A DNA stretch of 64,000 nucleotides, from NCBI GenBank assembly GCA_963818695.1, contig CAWFTG010000007.1, positions 1-64,000 on the forward strand, in the 5' to 3' direction. The stretch comes from AP-15 sp963818695 (GTDB lineage: Bacteria > Pseudomonadota > Alphaproteobacteria > ATCC43930 > CGMCC-115725). The position numbers and the translations under genes were made by a program. Within the stretch, counting starts at the first letter, position 1. Every line of letters starts with the position of its first letter. Of the stretch, positions 53,120 to 61,512 are shown piece after piece. The notes beneath the pieces were generated by a model. That model was not told where the DNA came from. It worked only from the letters and a program-made list of their open reading frames with translations, and ran no database searches.

Positions 53120-54270
53120 CCGAGGGGATAGGCGCAGCGCAGTTTCCGACGGCCGAAGCGTGCTCAGCCAGCGAGCGGGAAACCGGATGTCAGTACTTAC
53201 GGGCCGAACTCGACCGATTGTGGGCCCGCGGCCGAGACGTTCTCGGCTGCGATGTCGCCATCATGGGCGGCGCGATGACCTGGGTATCCGAGCGCAACCT
53301 GGTTGCCGCCATTTCGAATGCCGGCGGGTTCGGGGTCATCGCCTCGGGATCGATGTCGCCGCAGCTGCTCTCCGCGGAGATTGAGTCCACGGCGGCGCTG
53401 ACCCGACATCCGTTCGGTGTCAATCTGATCACCTTGCACCCGCAGCTGCTCGAATTGATCGAGGTATGCGCGGTGCATCGGGTCGGCCACGTCGTGCTGG
53501 CCGGAGGTCTGCCGAGCAGCGCCGCGGTGAACACAATCAAGCGGAGCGGCGCTCGGGTCTTGTGTTTTGCACCTTCCCTCGGCTTTGCGCGCAAGCTCGT
53601 GCGCATGGGCGCCGATGCGATCGTCATAGAAGGCAGCGAGGCGGGCGGGCATATCGGACCGGTCTCGACCGGCGTGCTGGCGCAGGAGATCCTGCCGCAT
53701 CTCACCGACATTCCCGTTTTCGTGGCGGGCGGCATTGGCCGCGGGGAAGCGATGTTGGCCTATCTCGAGATGGGCGCCTCCGGCATTCAGCTCGGCACCC
53801 GTTTTGTTTGCGCGCATGAATTGATCGCTCACCCGCGCTTCAAGCAGGCCTTCATCCGGGCCGCGGCGCGCGATGCGGTCGCTTCGGTCCAGGTCGATCC
53901 GCGCTTTCCGGTTATCCCGGTTCGCGCGCTTGCCAATCCGGCAACCGAGCAGTTTGTCGCCATGCAGCGCCGGGTCATCGAACGATGCGCGCGCGGTGAA
54001 CTCTCGCAGGTGGAGGCGCAGCTTGAGATCGAACATTTTTGGGCCGGGGCACTGCGTCGTTCGGTGATCGACGGCGATATCGAAGGGGGTTCCTTGATGG
54101 CCGGCCAAAGCGTCGGCTTCGTCACGGGTGAGCAGAGCACCGCCGAAATTATCGAGGAGCTGGTCAACCAAGCGGTTGCCGTTCTCGCGGCCCGCAGAGA
54201 GGGCACGCGACAGCGGCAGCTCGTGTCCCGCGAAATCCTGGCAGGGAGCCGGGCGCCCGCGGATGATTGA
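53116..54270 (+). CDS. NAD(P)H-dependent flavin oxidoreductase / nitronate monooxygenase family
   Basis: A 384-residue TIM-barrel FMN enzyme. Motifs are PFGVNLITLHPQ, the IVIEGSEAGGHIG stretch carrying the conserved catalytic His, FVAGGIGRGEAMLAYLEMGASGIQLGTRF for phosphate binding. Members oxidise alkyl nitronates or reduce quinones. The first 45 residues before VAIMGGAMT are unusually long. It is coupled to lysC by a 4-base overlap and to ptsP by 8 bases, an order I have seen in several Rhodospirillales-type loci, although the link to amino acid or nitrogen control is unexplained. Confidence 0.85.
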   Translation: MTEGIGAAQFPTAEACSASERETGCQYLRAELDRLWARGRDVLGCDVAIMGGAMTWVSERNLVAAISNAGGFGVIASGSMSPQLLSAEIESTAALTRHPFGVNLITLHPQLLELIEVCAVHRVGHVVLAGGLPSSAAVNTIKRSGARVLCFAPSLGFARKLVRMGADAIVIEGSEAGGHIGPVSTGVLAQEILPHLTDIPVFVAGGIGRGEAMLAYLEMGASGIQLGTRFVCAHELIAHPRFKQAFIRAAARDAVASVQVDPRFPVIPVRALANPATEQFVAMQRRVIERCARGELSQVEAQLEIEHFWAGALRRSVIDGDIEGGSLMAGQSVGFVTGEQSTAEIIEELVNQAVAVLAARREGTRQRQLVSREILAGSRAPADD

Positions 54271-56536
54271 GGCTGGAGGCAGCGTCAGCGCAACCCGCCG
54301 CCTCCTGCGCCGACTTCGCGACATTATGGCGGGTTCGGGCACCGCGCAGGAGCGGCTCGAACGAATTGTCCGGGTCGTTGCCTCCGAGATGGTCGCCGAG
54401 GTCTGCTCGGCTTACATCCTGCGGGCCGGCGAGGTCCTAGAGCTGTTCGCCACCGAGGGGCTGCGGCCGGAAGCCGTGCACCGGACGCGGTTGCGGGTCG
54501 GCGAAGGTCTGGTCGGAGTAATCGCCGCGACGGCGCGACCTCTTGCCCTGGCGGACGCGCAGTCCCACCCGGATTTTGCCTATCGGCCCGAGACCGGTGA
54601 GGAAGTTTACCATTCGCTCATGGGCGCGCCGATCCTTCGCGGCAACCGGGTTCTCGGCGTCCTCGTCGTGCAAAACCAGACATTGCGTCATTACAGCGAG
54701 GACGAGGTGGAGGTTTTGCAGACGATCGCGATGATCGTCGCGGAGCTCGCGGCGAGCGGCAATCTCGTCAACCCGCTCGAAATCGCGCAGAGTCATGGTG
54801 GGGTAGCGCTCCCGGCCAGGATCGCAGGGGTTCGGCTAAATGCCGGCCTGGCGATCGGACCGGCGGTGCTGCACGAGCCCAGGGTCGTCATCCGCCAGGT
54901 CGTCGCCGAGGACGTCGCCGCGGAGCTGGGACGTCTGCGAGGCGCCGTCAGGGCGATGCGCGAGGCGATCGACGAGCTGGTTGCGGCGAGCCGCGAGTTC
55001 GGCGACGGCGAGCATCACGATGTCATCGAAACCTATCGCATGTTTGCCGCCGACCGGGGATGGGTGACGCGTATTGCCGATGCGATCCGCAGCGGCCTTA
55101 CCGCCGAGGCAGCCGTACAGAAAGTCGCCGACGACACCCGCACCCGCATGATGCAGATCAGCGACCCCTATCTCCGAGAGCGTCTATTCGACCTCGAGGA
55201 TCTCGCCAACCGGCTGCAGCAGCACCTGGCAGGACGGCCGCTGAGTGCGGCCTGGGCCGAATTGCCCCACGAATTCATCCTCGTCGCGCGCGCGATGGGA
55301 CCGGCGGAGCTGTTGGATTACGCGCGGCGGCGGATCATGGGTCTGGTGCTCGAGGAAGGCTCGCCGACTGCTCATGTGGCGATTGTCGCGCGCGCCTTCG
55401 ATATCCCGGTCGTCGGGCGGGTCGGCGATGCGACGAGCCGGATCGAGGCAGGCGATATCGTGGTTGTCGATGGTGATCACGCCAATGTGTTGATCCGCCC
55501 CAGCGCCGACATCCAGCAATCGGTTGCGGCCGCGGTGGAGGCGCGCAGCCGCCGCCGCGCCTATTACGAGACCTTGCGCTCGACCCCGGCGATTACCCGA
55601 GACGGCATCGCAATCAAGCTGATGTTGAACGCCGGGCTGCTGCTCGACCTCGCGCAACTCGCAACGACCGGCGCCGATGGCGTCGGCCTGTTTCGCACCG
55701 AGTTCCCGCTGATGGTGCGGGACAGTTTCCCGGATGTCGAGGACCTCACCGAGTACTACGAGCGCGTATTCGATCAGGCAGAGCAGCGTCCCGTTTTCTT
55801 CCGCACGCTCGATATCGGAGGCGACAAAGTCCTGCCTTATCTGCCGCATGCGCCAGAGGACAACCCGGCAATGGGCTGGCGGGCGATCCGCATCGGGCTC
55901 GACCGCCCGGCGATGCTCAGGCAGCAGCTGCGCGCTTTGATCCGTGCCGCCCGGGGCCGGACATTACACGTCAAATTTCCGATGGTCGCGGAGGTGGCCG
56001 AGCTAGAACGCGCCCGTGCCCTGGTCGAAATGGAGCTGACGCGGGCCGCCCGAGAGGGACGCGAACTGCCGGAAGGAGTCAAAATCGGCGTCATGCTCGA
56101 AGTGCCGTCATTGCTGTGGCAATTGCCGGCCTTGTGCGAGCGTATCGATTTCTTGTCGGTCGGCACCAACGATTTGCTGCAGTTTCTGTTTGCCTGCGAT
56201 CGCGGCAATCCGCGCCTGGCCGATCGCTACGATCCCCTATCGGCGCCGATGCTGGCGCTGTTTCGCCAGGTCGTTGCATGTAGCGGCGCCGCTGGCACCT
56301 CGCTCAGCATGTGCGGCGACATGGCCGGCAACGCGCTGGAGGCGATGGTGCTGATCGCGCTCGGCTTTACGACATTGTCGGTGGCGGCAACCGCAATCGG
56401 CCCCGTCAAGACGATGATCCGCACTCTCGATGCCGGCGCAGTCGCCGCTTACCTCGACGAGATCGGCAGCCGTCCGGATCATTCGCTGCGGTCCAAGCTC
56501 GAAGCCTACGCGCGCGATCACGAGATCCCGTTGTAA
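54263..56536 (+). CDS. ptsP: phosphoenolpyruvate-protein phosphotransferase, nitrogen PTS (EI-Ntr)
   Basis: A 757-residue enzyme I of the nitrogen-related PTS. Residues about 20-165 form a GAF domain (EVCSAYILRAGEVLELFATEGL), followed by the HPr-binding region, the phosphohistidine site GSPTAHVAIVARAF with H371, and the PEP-binding barrel with GADGVGLFRTEFPLM, FRTLDIGGDKVLPYL and FLSVGTNDLLQFLFACDRGN. It passes phosphate from PEP to NPr and then EIIA-Ntr, linking nitrogen state to regulation. It begins eight bases inside the previous gene. lysC-ptsP proximity is a hallmark of alphaproteobacteria. Confidence 0.96.
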   Translation: MIEAGGSVSATRRLLRRLRDIMAGSGTAQERLERIVRVVASEMVAEVCSAYILRAGEVLELFATEGLRPEAVHRTRLRVGEGLVGVIAATARPLALADAQSHPDFAYRPETGEEVYHSLMGAPILRGNRVLGVLVVQNQTLRHYSEDEVEVLQTIAMIVAELAASGNLVNPLEIAQSHGGVALPARIAGVRLNAGLAIGPAVLHEPRVVIRQVVAEDVAAELGRLRGAVRAMREAIDELVAASREFGDGEHHDVIETYRMFAADRGWVTRIADAIRSGLTAEAAVQKVADDTRTRMMQISDPYLRERLFDLEDLANRLQQHLAGRPLSAAWAELPHEFILVARAMGPAELLDYARRRIMGLVLEEGSPTAHVAIVARAFDIPVVGRVGDATSRIEAGDIVVVDGDHANVLIRPSADIQQSVAAAVEARSRRRAYYETLRSTPAITRDGIAIKLMLNAGLLLDLAQLATTGADGVGLFRTEFPLMVRDSFPDVEDLTEYYERVFDQAEQRPVFFRTLDIGGDKVLPYLPHAPEDNPAMGWRAIRIGLDRPAMLRQQLRALIRAARGRTLHVKFPMVAEVAELERARALVEMELTRAAREGRELPEGVKIGVMLEVPSLLWQLPALCERIDFLSVGTNDLLQFLFACDRGNPRLADRYDPLSAPMLALFRQVVACSGAAGTSLSMCGDMAGNALEAMVLIALGFTTLSVAATAIGPVKTMIRTLDAGAVAAYLDEIGSRPDHSLRSKLEAYARDHEIPL

Positions 56537-56646
56537 TCGTGTTTTCAGGAGCAACCTAGTGCACAAATTCCTTGAGTTGATGCAGCGCGGCGTCCCCTCA
56601 GCGCTTTCCCGGCGAAAGCCGGGATGCACTTTTGCCGTGTTGGTGT

Positions 56647-56758
56647 GGACGGCCCCTGGCGGCATCGATGTGCCAAAATGAGGTCGTTGCAATCTCAAAC
56701 GAGGGGGCCGTCCGTGGAGAAGCTTTTCCGGATTGGTATGGATACGTCTAATATATAA
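56647..56758 (+). mobile_element. IS110-family transposase 5' remnant
   Basis: GTG 56714 begins VEKLFRIGMDTSNI and stops at TAA 56756-56758. EKLFRIGMDTSK is the N-terminus of IS110/IS1111-type transposases, where the first catalytic aspartate of the DEDD set is in GMD. Upstream, GGACGGCCCC (56647-56656) and GGGGCCGTCC (56704-56713) are exact inverted copies, forming a stem right before the coding start. The remainder of the transposase is missing; the palindromic repeat starts 25 bases later. Probably an insertion-sequence end left after deletion. Confidence 0.55.
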
Positions 56759-56782
56759 AACCGCCGCTTCACAACGGGTTTT

Positions 56783-56887
56783 CGTCGCCCCCGCGAAAGC
56801 GGGGGTTCAGGGCTTGCCCTTGGCTTGAGCAGGGGGCAAATGCTGTGGCCCTGCCCGCCTAGGCTCCCGCTTTCGCGGGAACGACGA
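56783..56887. repeat. about 105-base palindromic repeat, copy 2
   Basis: Same element as at 32911-33014: begins CGTCGCCCCCGCGAAAGCGG, has an inner GGCTTGAGCAGGGGGC and GGCCCTGCC, and ends CCCGCTTTCGCGGGAACGAC. It folds into a long interrupted hairpin and lies between the IS remnant and the 3' end of the aldolase gene, so it could end transcription. Confidence 0.8.
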
Positions 56888-56906
56888 AAAGAGCAATGCC
56901 GCGCTG

Positions 56907-57704
56907 TCAATACGGACTGCTGGACTTCGGGACCGCCGGCGCTCCTGACCGCATCTCCTGCAGCGCCGCCTGGCCGCCCATCGTCATAAAGCGGTTGTCG
57001 CCGCCGACCGTGACGAAGGTGAACCCCATCTCGATCATTTTCTTCGCGTAAGACGGGGCGCCGCAATGGATGCCGGGCTGCACCTTGTGCCGCTTGCAGC
57101 CGTCGAGCACCTTTTGGAGCGCAGCCATCATCCATTCGTCGGGCTTGTCGCCGCCCGGCGCATAGCCCAAAGAGATCGACAGATCCGAAGGGCCGATATA
57201 GATCGCATCGAGCCCGGGCGTGGACAGGATCGCGTCGAGGTTGTCGAGCGCCTCCTGAGTCTCGATCATGCCGAGAGCGACGACAATATCGTTGGCCTTG
57301 GCATGGTAATCAGCCCCGCCATAGAGGGAGGCGCGGATCGGCCCGGAGCTGCGGTACCCGAGCGGCGCATAGCGGCACGAGCCGACAAACTTCTCGGCCT
57401 CGGCGCGGTTGTTGATCATCGGGCAGACGATGCCGTAGGCGCCGGCGTCGAGCGCCTTCTGGATGTGCGCCGGGTCGTTCCACGGCACCCGCACGAGCGG
57501 CGTCACATTCGTGGTCGAGATGCCTTGCAGCATCGTCACCATGATCTGGTAGTCGATCATGCCGTGCTGCATGTCGACGACCAGCAAATCCCAGCCCATG
57601 TTGGCCATGACCTCGGCCGAAAAGCTGCTCGGGATCCCGAGCCAGCTGTTGATGACCGCCCTGCCCTGCTGCCAGGCTTCCCGCACTCCATTCGGCCGCG
57701 CCAT
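56907..57704 (-). CDS. HpcH/HpaI-family aldolase (2-keto-3-deoxy acid type)
   Basis: A 265-residue TIM-barrel class II aldolase. Metal and catalytic motifs are DLLVVDMQHGMIDY (with the histidine), RVPWNDPAHIQKALDAGAYGIVCPMINN, MIETQEALDNLDAIL, and DAIYIGPSDLSISLG. They cleave 2-keto-4-hydroxy diacids to pyruvate or a related keto acid. AGGAGGATGACATGG gives an excellent ribosome site for ATG 57704. The stretch MVTMLQGIST and the GGDNRFM tail are normal family features. It is followed upstream by an MFS transporter in the same direction, separated by 316 bases. Confidence 0.9.
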   Translation of the reverse strand: MARPNGVREAWQQGRAVINSWLGIPSSFSAEVMANMGWDLLVVDMQHGMIDYQIMVTMLQGISTTNVTPLVRVPWNDPAHIQKALDAGAYGIVCPMINNRAEAEKFVGSCRYAPLGYRSSGPIRASLYGGADYHAKANDIVVALGMIETQEALDNLDAILSTPGLDAIYIGPSDLSISLGYAPGGDKPDEWMMAALQKVLDGCKRHKVQPGIHCGAPSYAKKMIEMGFTFVTVGGDNRFMTMGGQAALQEMRSGAPAVPKSSSPY

Positions 57705-58020
57705 GTCATCCTCCTCGATTCCCGCGACGATGACCGATCCCGCCAGCTAACCCGGCGGGTGTCAAGGGCCGTCGCCCGACGGCCGTCCTGGCTGTTATTG
57801 CAGCGAAAATACAGCCAGCCCGCCAGCCGCAGCCATCCGGCGCGGCCCGAAGCGCGACTGCCGCAACTTCTACCGTGTAGCACACCAATATGTCTTTCCT
57901 GCGACGAGACTCTCACCCGCCCCCCCCCGGGGGTTTAGGTCCGGGGGTCGGCAACACGGGCGCGGCGCGAGGACAGGCTCCCTGCGCGGACCCGTGGGGC
58001 TTGGTCGGTGAGGGTGCCTG
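57705..58020. other. intergenic region between MFS and aldolase genes
   Basis: A 316-base region holding the 5' region of the aldolase gene. A perfect 8-base palindrome with a 2-base loop (GGCCGTCGCCCGACGGCC) is at 57767-57784, about 60 bases upstream of the aldolase start, and could be an operator or hairpin. There is also a run of nine C followed by five G near 57920. No gene or promoter pair is convincing. Confidence 0.35.
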
Positions 58021-59298
58021 TTACCGCGGATAACGCCGGCGCCGCACAAAGACGAGAGCGATGATGCTGAGCGCAGCAGTAAACATTATGTAGAAGCTCG
58101 GTGACAGGTTGTTGCCGGTAACGGCAATGAGCCCGGTGGCAATGAAGGGCGTGAAGCCGCCGAAGATCGTCACGGCGGCGGCGAAGCTCAAAGAAATGCC
58201 GATCCCGCGCACCCGGGTCGGAAACAGCTCGGAAAGCTGCGAGGGCAGCACCCCGCTATAGCCGGCCTTGACGAGGCTGAGCCAGCCGGCGGCAAAGATT
58301 GCCGTCGCGAGCGAGGGAAAGGCGACCATCAGAAAGAAAACCGGATAAGTGCTGAGGAAAAAGAGCCAAGCCGTCCCCTTCAGGATGCCGCTGCGTCCCA
58401 ATTTGTCGGAGAGATGCCCGGCGAACGGCGAGACGATGCCGAGGATGACGGCGCCGACGAGGGTCGCGATGAAACCGGTTACCTGCGGCAGGTGCAACTC
58501 CTTCATCGCATAGGTGGGGATGTAAAGGATGATATAGGCCGAGCTGTTCGAGATGGCCGAGGCGCCCATCGCCAAAAGGCCCTCGATCGGGTGGGCGCGA
58601 AGCATGTCGCGCACCGGCGTGCGAGTCGGCTCGATCTCGACATATTCCGGCGTCTCGTCGAGCCGGCGGCGAATATAGAGCCCGACCGGGCCAACCAAAA
58701 TCCCGAACAGGAACGGGACGCGCCAGCCCCATTCGACAAGCTGCTCCGGCGTCAGGATGCTCGTCAGCAGGATCCCGAAGCCCGACGCCAACGCCCCCGT
58801 GATCCCGGTGCTGGCCCATTGCCAGCTCGCGACAAAGCCTTTACGCGAGGCGGTTTGTTCGGCCAGGAAGGTGACGGCGCTGCCAAACTCGCCGCCGACA
58901 GAGAATCCCTGCGTCAGGCGAGCGAGCAGGATCAAGATGGGCGCCGCCAGCCCGATCGTCGCATAACCCGGCGTTACCGCCGTCATCGTCGTGCCGATGA
59001 CCATCAGCAGGATCGAGAGGGTGAGCCCGGCCTTGCGGCCGGCGCGATCGGTATAGGCGCCGATAACGATTGCGCCGATCGGGCGCATCAGATAGGCGGC
59101 GCCAAAAGTGCCGAGGGTCGCCAGCAACGAAGCGGTCTCGTTGGCGCTCGGGAAGAACACTTTCGAGATCGTGACCGCGAAATAGCCGTACACCAGGAAA
59201 TCGAACCATTCGAGCGCATTGCCGAGCGAGGCGGCGACGATGACTCGGGTCAGTGTGGGTCTGGCGCGGACGGGCGGGGCAAATGCGGCGGCAGTCAT
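58021..59298 (-). CDS. MFS transporter, metabolite:H+ symporter (MHS) type
   Basis: A 425-residue transporter with 12 hydrophobic segments. The signature DRAGRKAGLTLSILLM lies between TM2 and TM3, and GRSGILKG, the equivalent loop, between TM8 and TM9. GNALEWFDFLVYGYFA at the N-terminus is typical of the MHS family (shikimate, citrate, alpha-ketoglutarate or proline/betaine permeases). Upstream of the aldolase in the same orientation, so uptake of a sugar acid or keto acid for aldolase cleavage is plausible. AGGGGGG at eight bases precedes ATG 59298. Confidence 0.9.
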   Translation of the reverse strand: MTAAAFAPPVRARPTLTRVIVAASLGNALEWFDFLVYGYFAVTISKVFFPSANETASLLATLGTFGAAYLMRPIGAIVIGAYTDRAGRKAGLTLSILLMVIGTTMTAVTPGYATIGLAAPILILLARLTQGFSVGGEFGSAVTFLAEQTASRKGFVASWQWASTGITGALASGFGILLTSILTPEQLVEWGWRVPFLFGILVGPVGLYIRRRLDETPEYVEIEPTRTPVRDMLRAHPIEGLLAMGASAISNSSAYIILYIPTYAMKELHLPQVTGFIATLVGAVILGIVSPFAGHLSDKLGRSGILKGTAWLFFLSTYPVFFLMVAFPSLATAIFAAGWLSLVKAGYSGVLPSQLSELFPTRVRGIGISLSFAAAVTIFGGFTPFIATGLIAVTGNNLSPSFYIMFTAALSIIALVFVRRRRYPR

Positions 59299-59310
59299 GT
59301 GGGCTCCCCC

Positions 59311-59349
59311 CTTAGGACAGCTTCTTGGGAATTAGGACAGCTTCTTGGT
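59311..59349. repeat. 17-base tandem duplication at the end of the GNAT gene
   Basis: TTAGGACAGCTTCTTGG occurs at 59311-59327 and again at 59333-59349 with a 5-base spacer GAATT. The second copy carries the last codons and stop of the GNAT gene; the first lies between that stop and the MFS gene. It looks like a slippage or repair duplication of the 3' end. Confidence 0.7.
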
Positions 59350-59769
59350 CATGTAGAAGCGCGTATGCCCGGGCGGCTCACACTCGATCCGGGCGGCGAC
59401 CTCCCAACCCTGCTTCAGGTAGAACCCCGGCGCCTGAAAGTGGACTGTTGACAACACCGCGCGGGTACAGCCGCGTCGCCGCCCTTCTTCCTCTGCCATG
59501 GCGAGGATCCGGCTGCCAAGCCGGCCTCGCCGCAAATCCTCCGGCAGAAAAAACCGCTCTACCCGCAAGAGGCCCAGTGACGTGCGGCCGTGCAGGCCGC
59601 CGACGATCTTCTTGGTTTCGGGATCGCGGACGAGGACGGCGAGTTCACGACTGTCCGAGTATCCCGCCTGCGCCTCGTTGTAGGCGCGCAACCCCGCCGC
59701 GATCACCGCGAGCTCGTCGTCTTCAGGCGCATCGGTCAGCGTGATCGTGGTGTCGGCTTTATCAGCCAC
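59332..59769 (-). CDS. GNAT-family N-acetyltransferase
   Basis: About 145 residues with the acetyl-CoA-binding motif A, LRRGRLGSRILAMAEEEGRRRG, and VHFQAPGFYLKQGWEV typical of the C-terminal half. GTG 59769 is favoured over ATG 59796 because GGGGAGG lies eight bases upstream. The C-terminal TRFYMTKKLS coding sequence is duplicated just after the stop (17 bases, 59311-59327 versus 59333-59349), a tandem duplication probably from slippage. Substrate unknown. Confidence 0.85.
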   Translation of the reverse strand: MADKADTTITLTDAPEDDELAVIAAGLRAYNEAQAGYSDSRELAVLVRDPETKKIVGGLHGRTSLGLLRVERFFLPEDLRRGRLGSRILAMAEEEGRRRGCTRAVLSTVHFQAPGFYLKQGWEVAARIECEPPGHTRFYMTKKLS

Positions 59770-59860
59770 GACGTGTCCTCCCCAACTGAATTGCATTGTC
59801 CGCCTGAGACGCGCGGATCAGGCCCGTGCATCAGGTTCGAGAGCGGCAGCTCCCCCTGGA

Positions 59861-60406
59861 TCAGGCGTCCATGGTGGCCTCGATCTTGGCGGCGATTTCG
59901 GCGCGCCAATCCTCGATCGGCTTGAAGCCGGGCTTGGCTCGGCACAAGGCTTCGGTTTCGCGGTAGAGTTCATCCTCGGACTTGTCTAGATCGATCTCGA
60001 ACCCCAGCGGCTGGGGCACGTACCACGGCGTGTCGCAGAACATCTCGATGCGGTTGCCTTCGGGGTCGCTGAAATAGACCGACCAGGCATTGCCGTGGCA
60101 GCGCGGGTCGATGACCTTGCAGCCGGCCCCGCGCACCTTGCGGAAGACGCGCTGGACATTGGCGAGCGTGCCGACATTGAACGACACCTGCTGCACCATC
60201 GGCGTGTCGAGATCGCCATTGCGGCCGCGCACCAGCACGACCTGGTGGTGGTCGCTGGGATTACGGCTGAGGAAGGTGATGCGCCCGTCGGGTGCGCCGT
60301 CGCTGACGACGAAACCGAGCACCCGGGTGTAGAAGTCGATCATCTTCGGCACGTCGTTGACATAGAGCCCGACATGGCTCAGGCGCGGTAATTGGTCTTG
60401 CGACAT
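59861..60406 (-). CDS. VOC-family dioxygenase/glyoxalase-like protein
   Basis: A 181-residue single-domain VOC protein. It begins LPRLSHVGLYVNDVPKMIDF with the first metal histidine, has HHQVVLVRGRN in the middle with the second, and NAWSVYFSDPEGNRIEMFCDTPWY with the terminal glutamate ligand. The full 2-His-1-Glu set supports activity. This pattern is found in ring-cleaving extradiol enzymes and glyoxalase-like proteins. AGGAGA eight bases upstream fits ATG 60406. It lies 98 bases after the LysR stop in the same direction and is not clearly related to it. Confidence 0.85.
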   Translation of the reverse strand: MSQDQLPRLSHVGLYVNDVPKMIDFYTRVLGFVVSDGAPDGRITFLSRNPSDHHQVVLVRGRNGDLDTPMVQQVSFNVGTLANVQRVFRKVRGAGCKVIDPRCHGNAWSVYFSDPEGNRIEMFCDTPWYVPQPLGFEIDLDKSEDELYRETEALCRAKPGFKPIEDWRAEIAAKIEATMDA

Positions 60407-60503
60407 CGATTGGGTCTCCTCTCCTAGCCTGAATCCGGCACGGCCTGGTTAATTACCGGCAGCATGCTAACTAACAACAACCAACGCTTAAAGGAGAGTT
60501 CTT

Positions 60504-61409
60504 TTATTTTCGTCCGAATTTGGCGCGAAGCACTCCGGCGGCGTGGTCGAGAAACAAGCGAACCTTGGCCGGGAGGTGCCGGCCTTCTGGATGCACGATG
60601 TGAATGGGTGCGGGTGGGGGTTCGTATTCGACGAGAACGGTCTGCAATAAGCCTGCCGCCACATGCGGCTCCGCCTGGTACGACATAATGCAGGCAAGCC
60701 CAAAACCGTCGAGTGCAGCGTCCACCGCCGCGGCGGTGGTATTGACCACCAGCCGTGGCCTGACAGCTATGGAAGTGACCCCGCTCGGACCGTGAAACGA
60801 CCAGCGGTCGGGAATGGATGTGACCGCTGTGCACGCCACCACACTATGATTGGTGAGATCGCGCGGTGTCGCCGGCATGCCGCAGCGGGCAATGTATTGC
60901 GGAGCTGCACAAATGACGCGCCGGACCTGCCCGACAAGAACCGCGCGCAGTGAGGAGTCCGGGAGATGACCGATCCTCACGCCGAGATCGAGCCCTTCGT
61001 CAACCAGTGAGACGACCCGGTCAAGCAACAGCAAGCGAACATCGACTTGCGGATATTCGCTGAGAAACTCTTGAACGAGAGGCAATACGTGAAGCCGCCC
61101 GAACATTGCGGGTGCCGTGACATTGATCCAACCGCGCGGCTGGATCTGCTCGCCCAGCTCCACTGCCTCCAGCTCGTCATAGACGGCCAGCACCCGCCGG
61201 CAGTTTTCTAGATAACGTGCACCCGTATCAGTTAGTGCGACCGAGCGGGTCGTCCGATTGAAGAGACGGGTTTGCAGCCGCTCCTCGAGCGCCGCGATCC
61301 CCCGGGTAACGGAAGCCGGCGAGCGGCTCAATTGTCGCGCGGCCTCGGCGAAGCTCTGCTGCTCCGCGACGGCGACAAAGATCGTTAAGGCGTCGAGGCG
61401 GTCATGCAT
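60504..61409 (-). CDS. LysR-family transcriptional regulator
   Basis: About 301 residues. The N-terminal winged helix is typical: DALTIFVAVAEQQSFAEAARQL, SRSPASVTRGIAALEERLQTRLFNRTTRS. An effector-binding domain of two Rossmann-like lobes follows (RGWINVTAPAMFGRLHVLPLV; DLTNHSVVACTAV). ATG 61409 fits the family start (MHDRLDAL) better than 61469. Divergent from the alpha/beta hydrolase, with about 100 bases of shared upstream region containing AT-rich near-palindromes such as CAATTGAAAT and TTCAATTCAG, where LysR proteins would bind. Confidence 0.9.
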   Translation of the reverse strand: MHDRLDALTIFVAVAEQQSFAEAARQLSRSPASVTRGIAALEERLQTRLFNRTTRSVALTDTGARYLENCRRVLAVYDELEAVELGEQIQPRGWINVTAPAMFGRLHVLPLVQEFLSEYPQVDVRLLLLDRVVSLVDEGLDLGVRIGHLPDSSLRAVLVGQVRRVICAAPQYIARCGMPATPRDLTNHSVVACTAVTSIPDRWSFHGPSGVTSIAVRPRLVVNTTAAAVDAALDGFGLACIMSYQAEPHVAAGLLQTVLVEYEPPPAPIHIVHPEGRHLPAKVRLFLDHAAGVLRAKFGRK

Positions 61410-61512
61410 ACTGTTGCACCAATTGAAATAGAGAAACGCATTTTTGTTCAATTCAGTTGGCCGCTGCAATTCTTACCTTTCGCGACCAAACACCAACACT
61501 CGGGAGCCGTCG

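Larger units (their letters stand above)
56537..56906. other. gene-free region: IS110-like remnant and palindromic repeat
   Basis: A 370-base stretch after ptsP without a complete gene. It contains an IS110-type transposase 5' remnant with an inverted repeat (annotated at 56647-56758), then a copy of the long palindromic repeat (56783-56887), which may serve as terminator for both flanking genes. Between 56537 and 56646 I see nothing recognisable. Confidence 0.5.

Noticed and set aside
57767..57784. Perfect 8-base palindrome as an intrinsic terminator
   Set aside because: It lies upstream of the aldolase gene and has no T run on either strand; an operator role cannot be shown from sequence.
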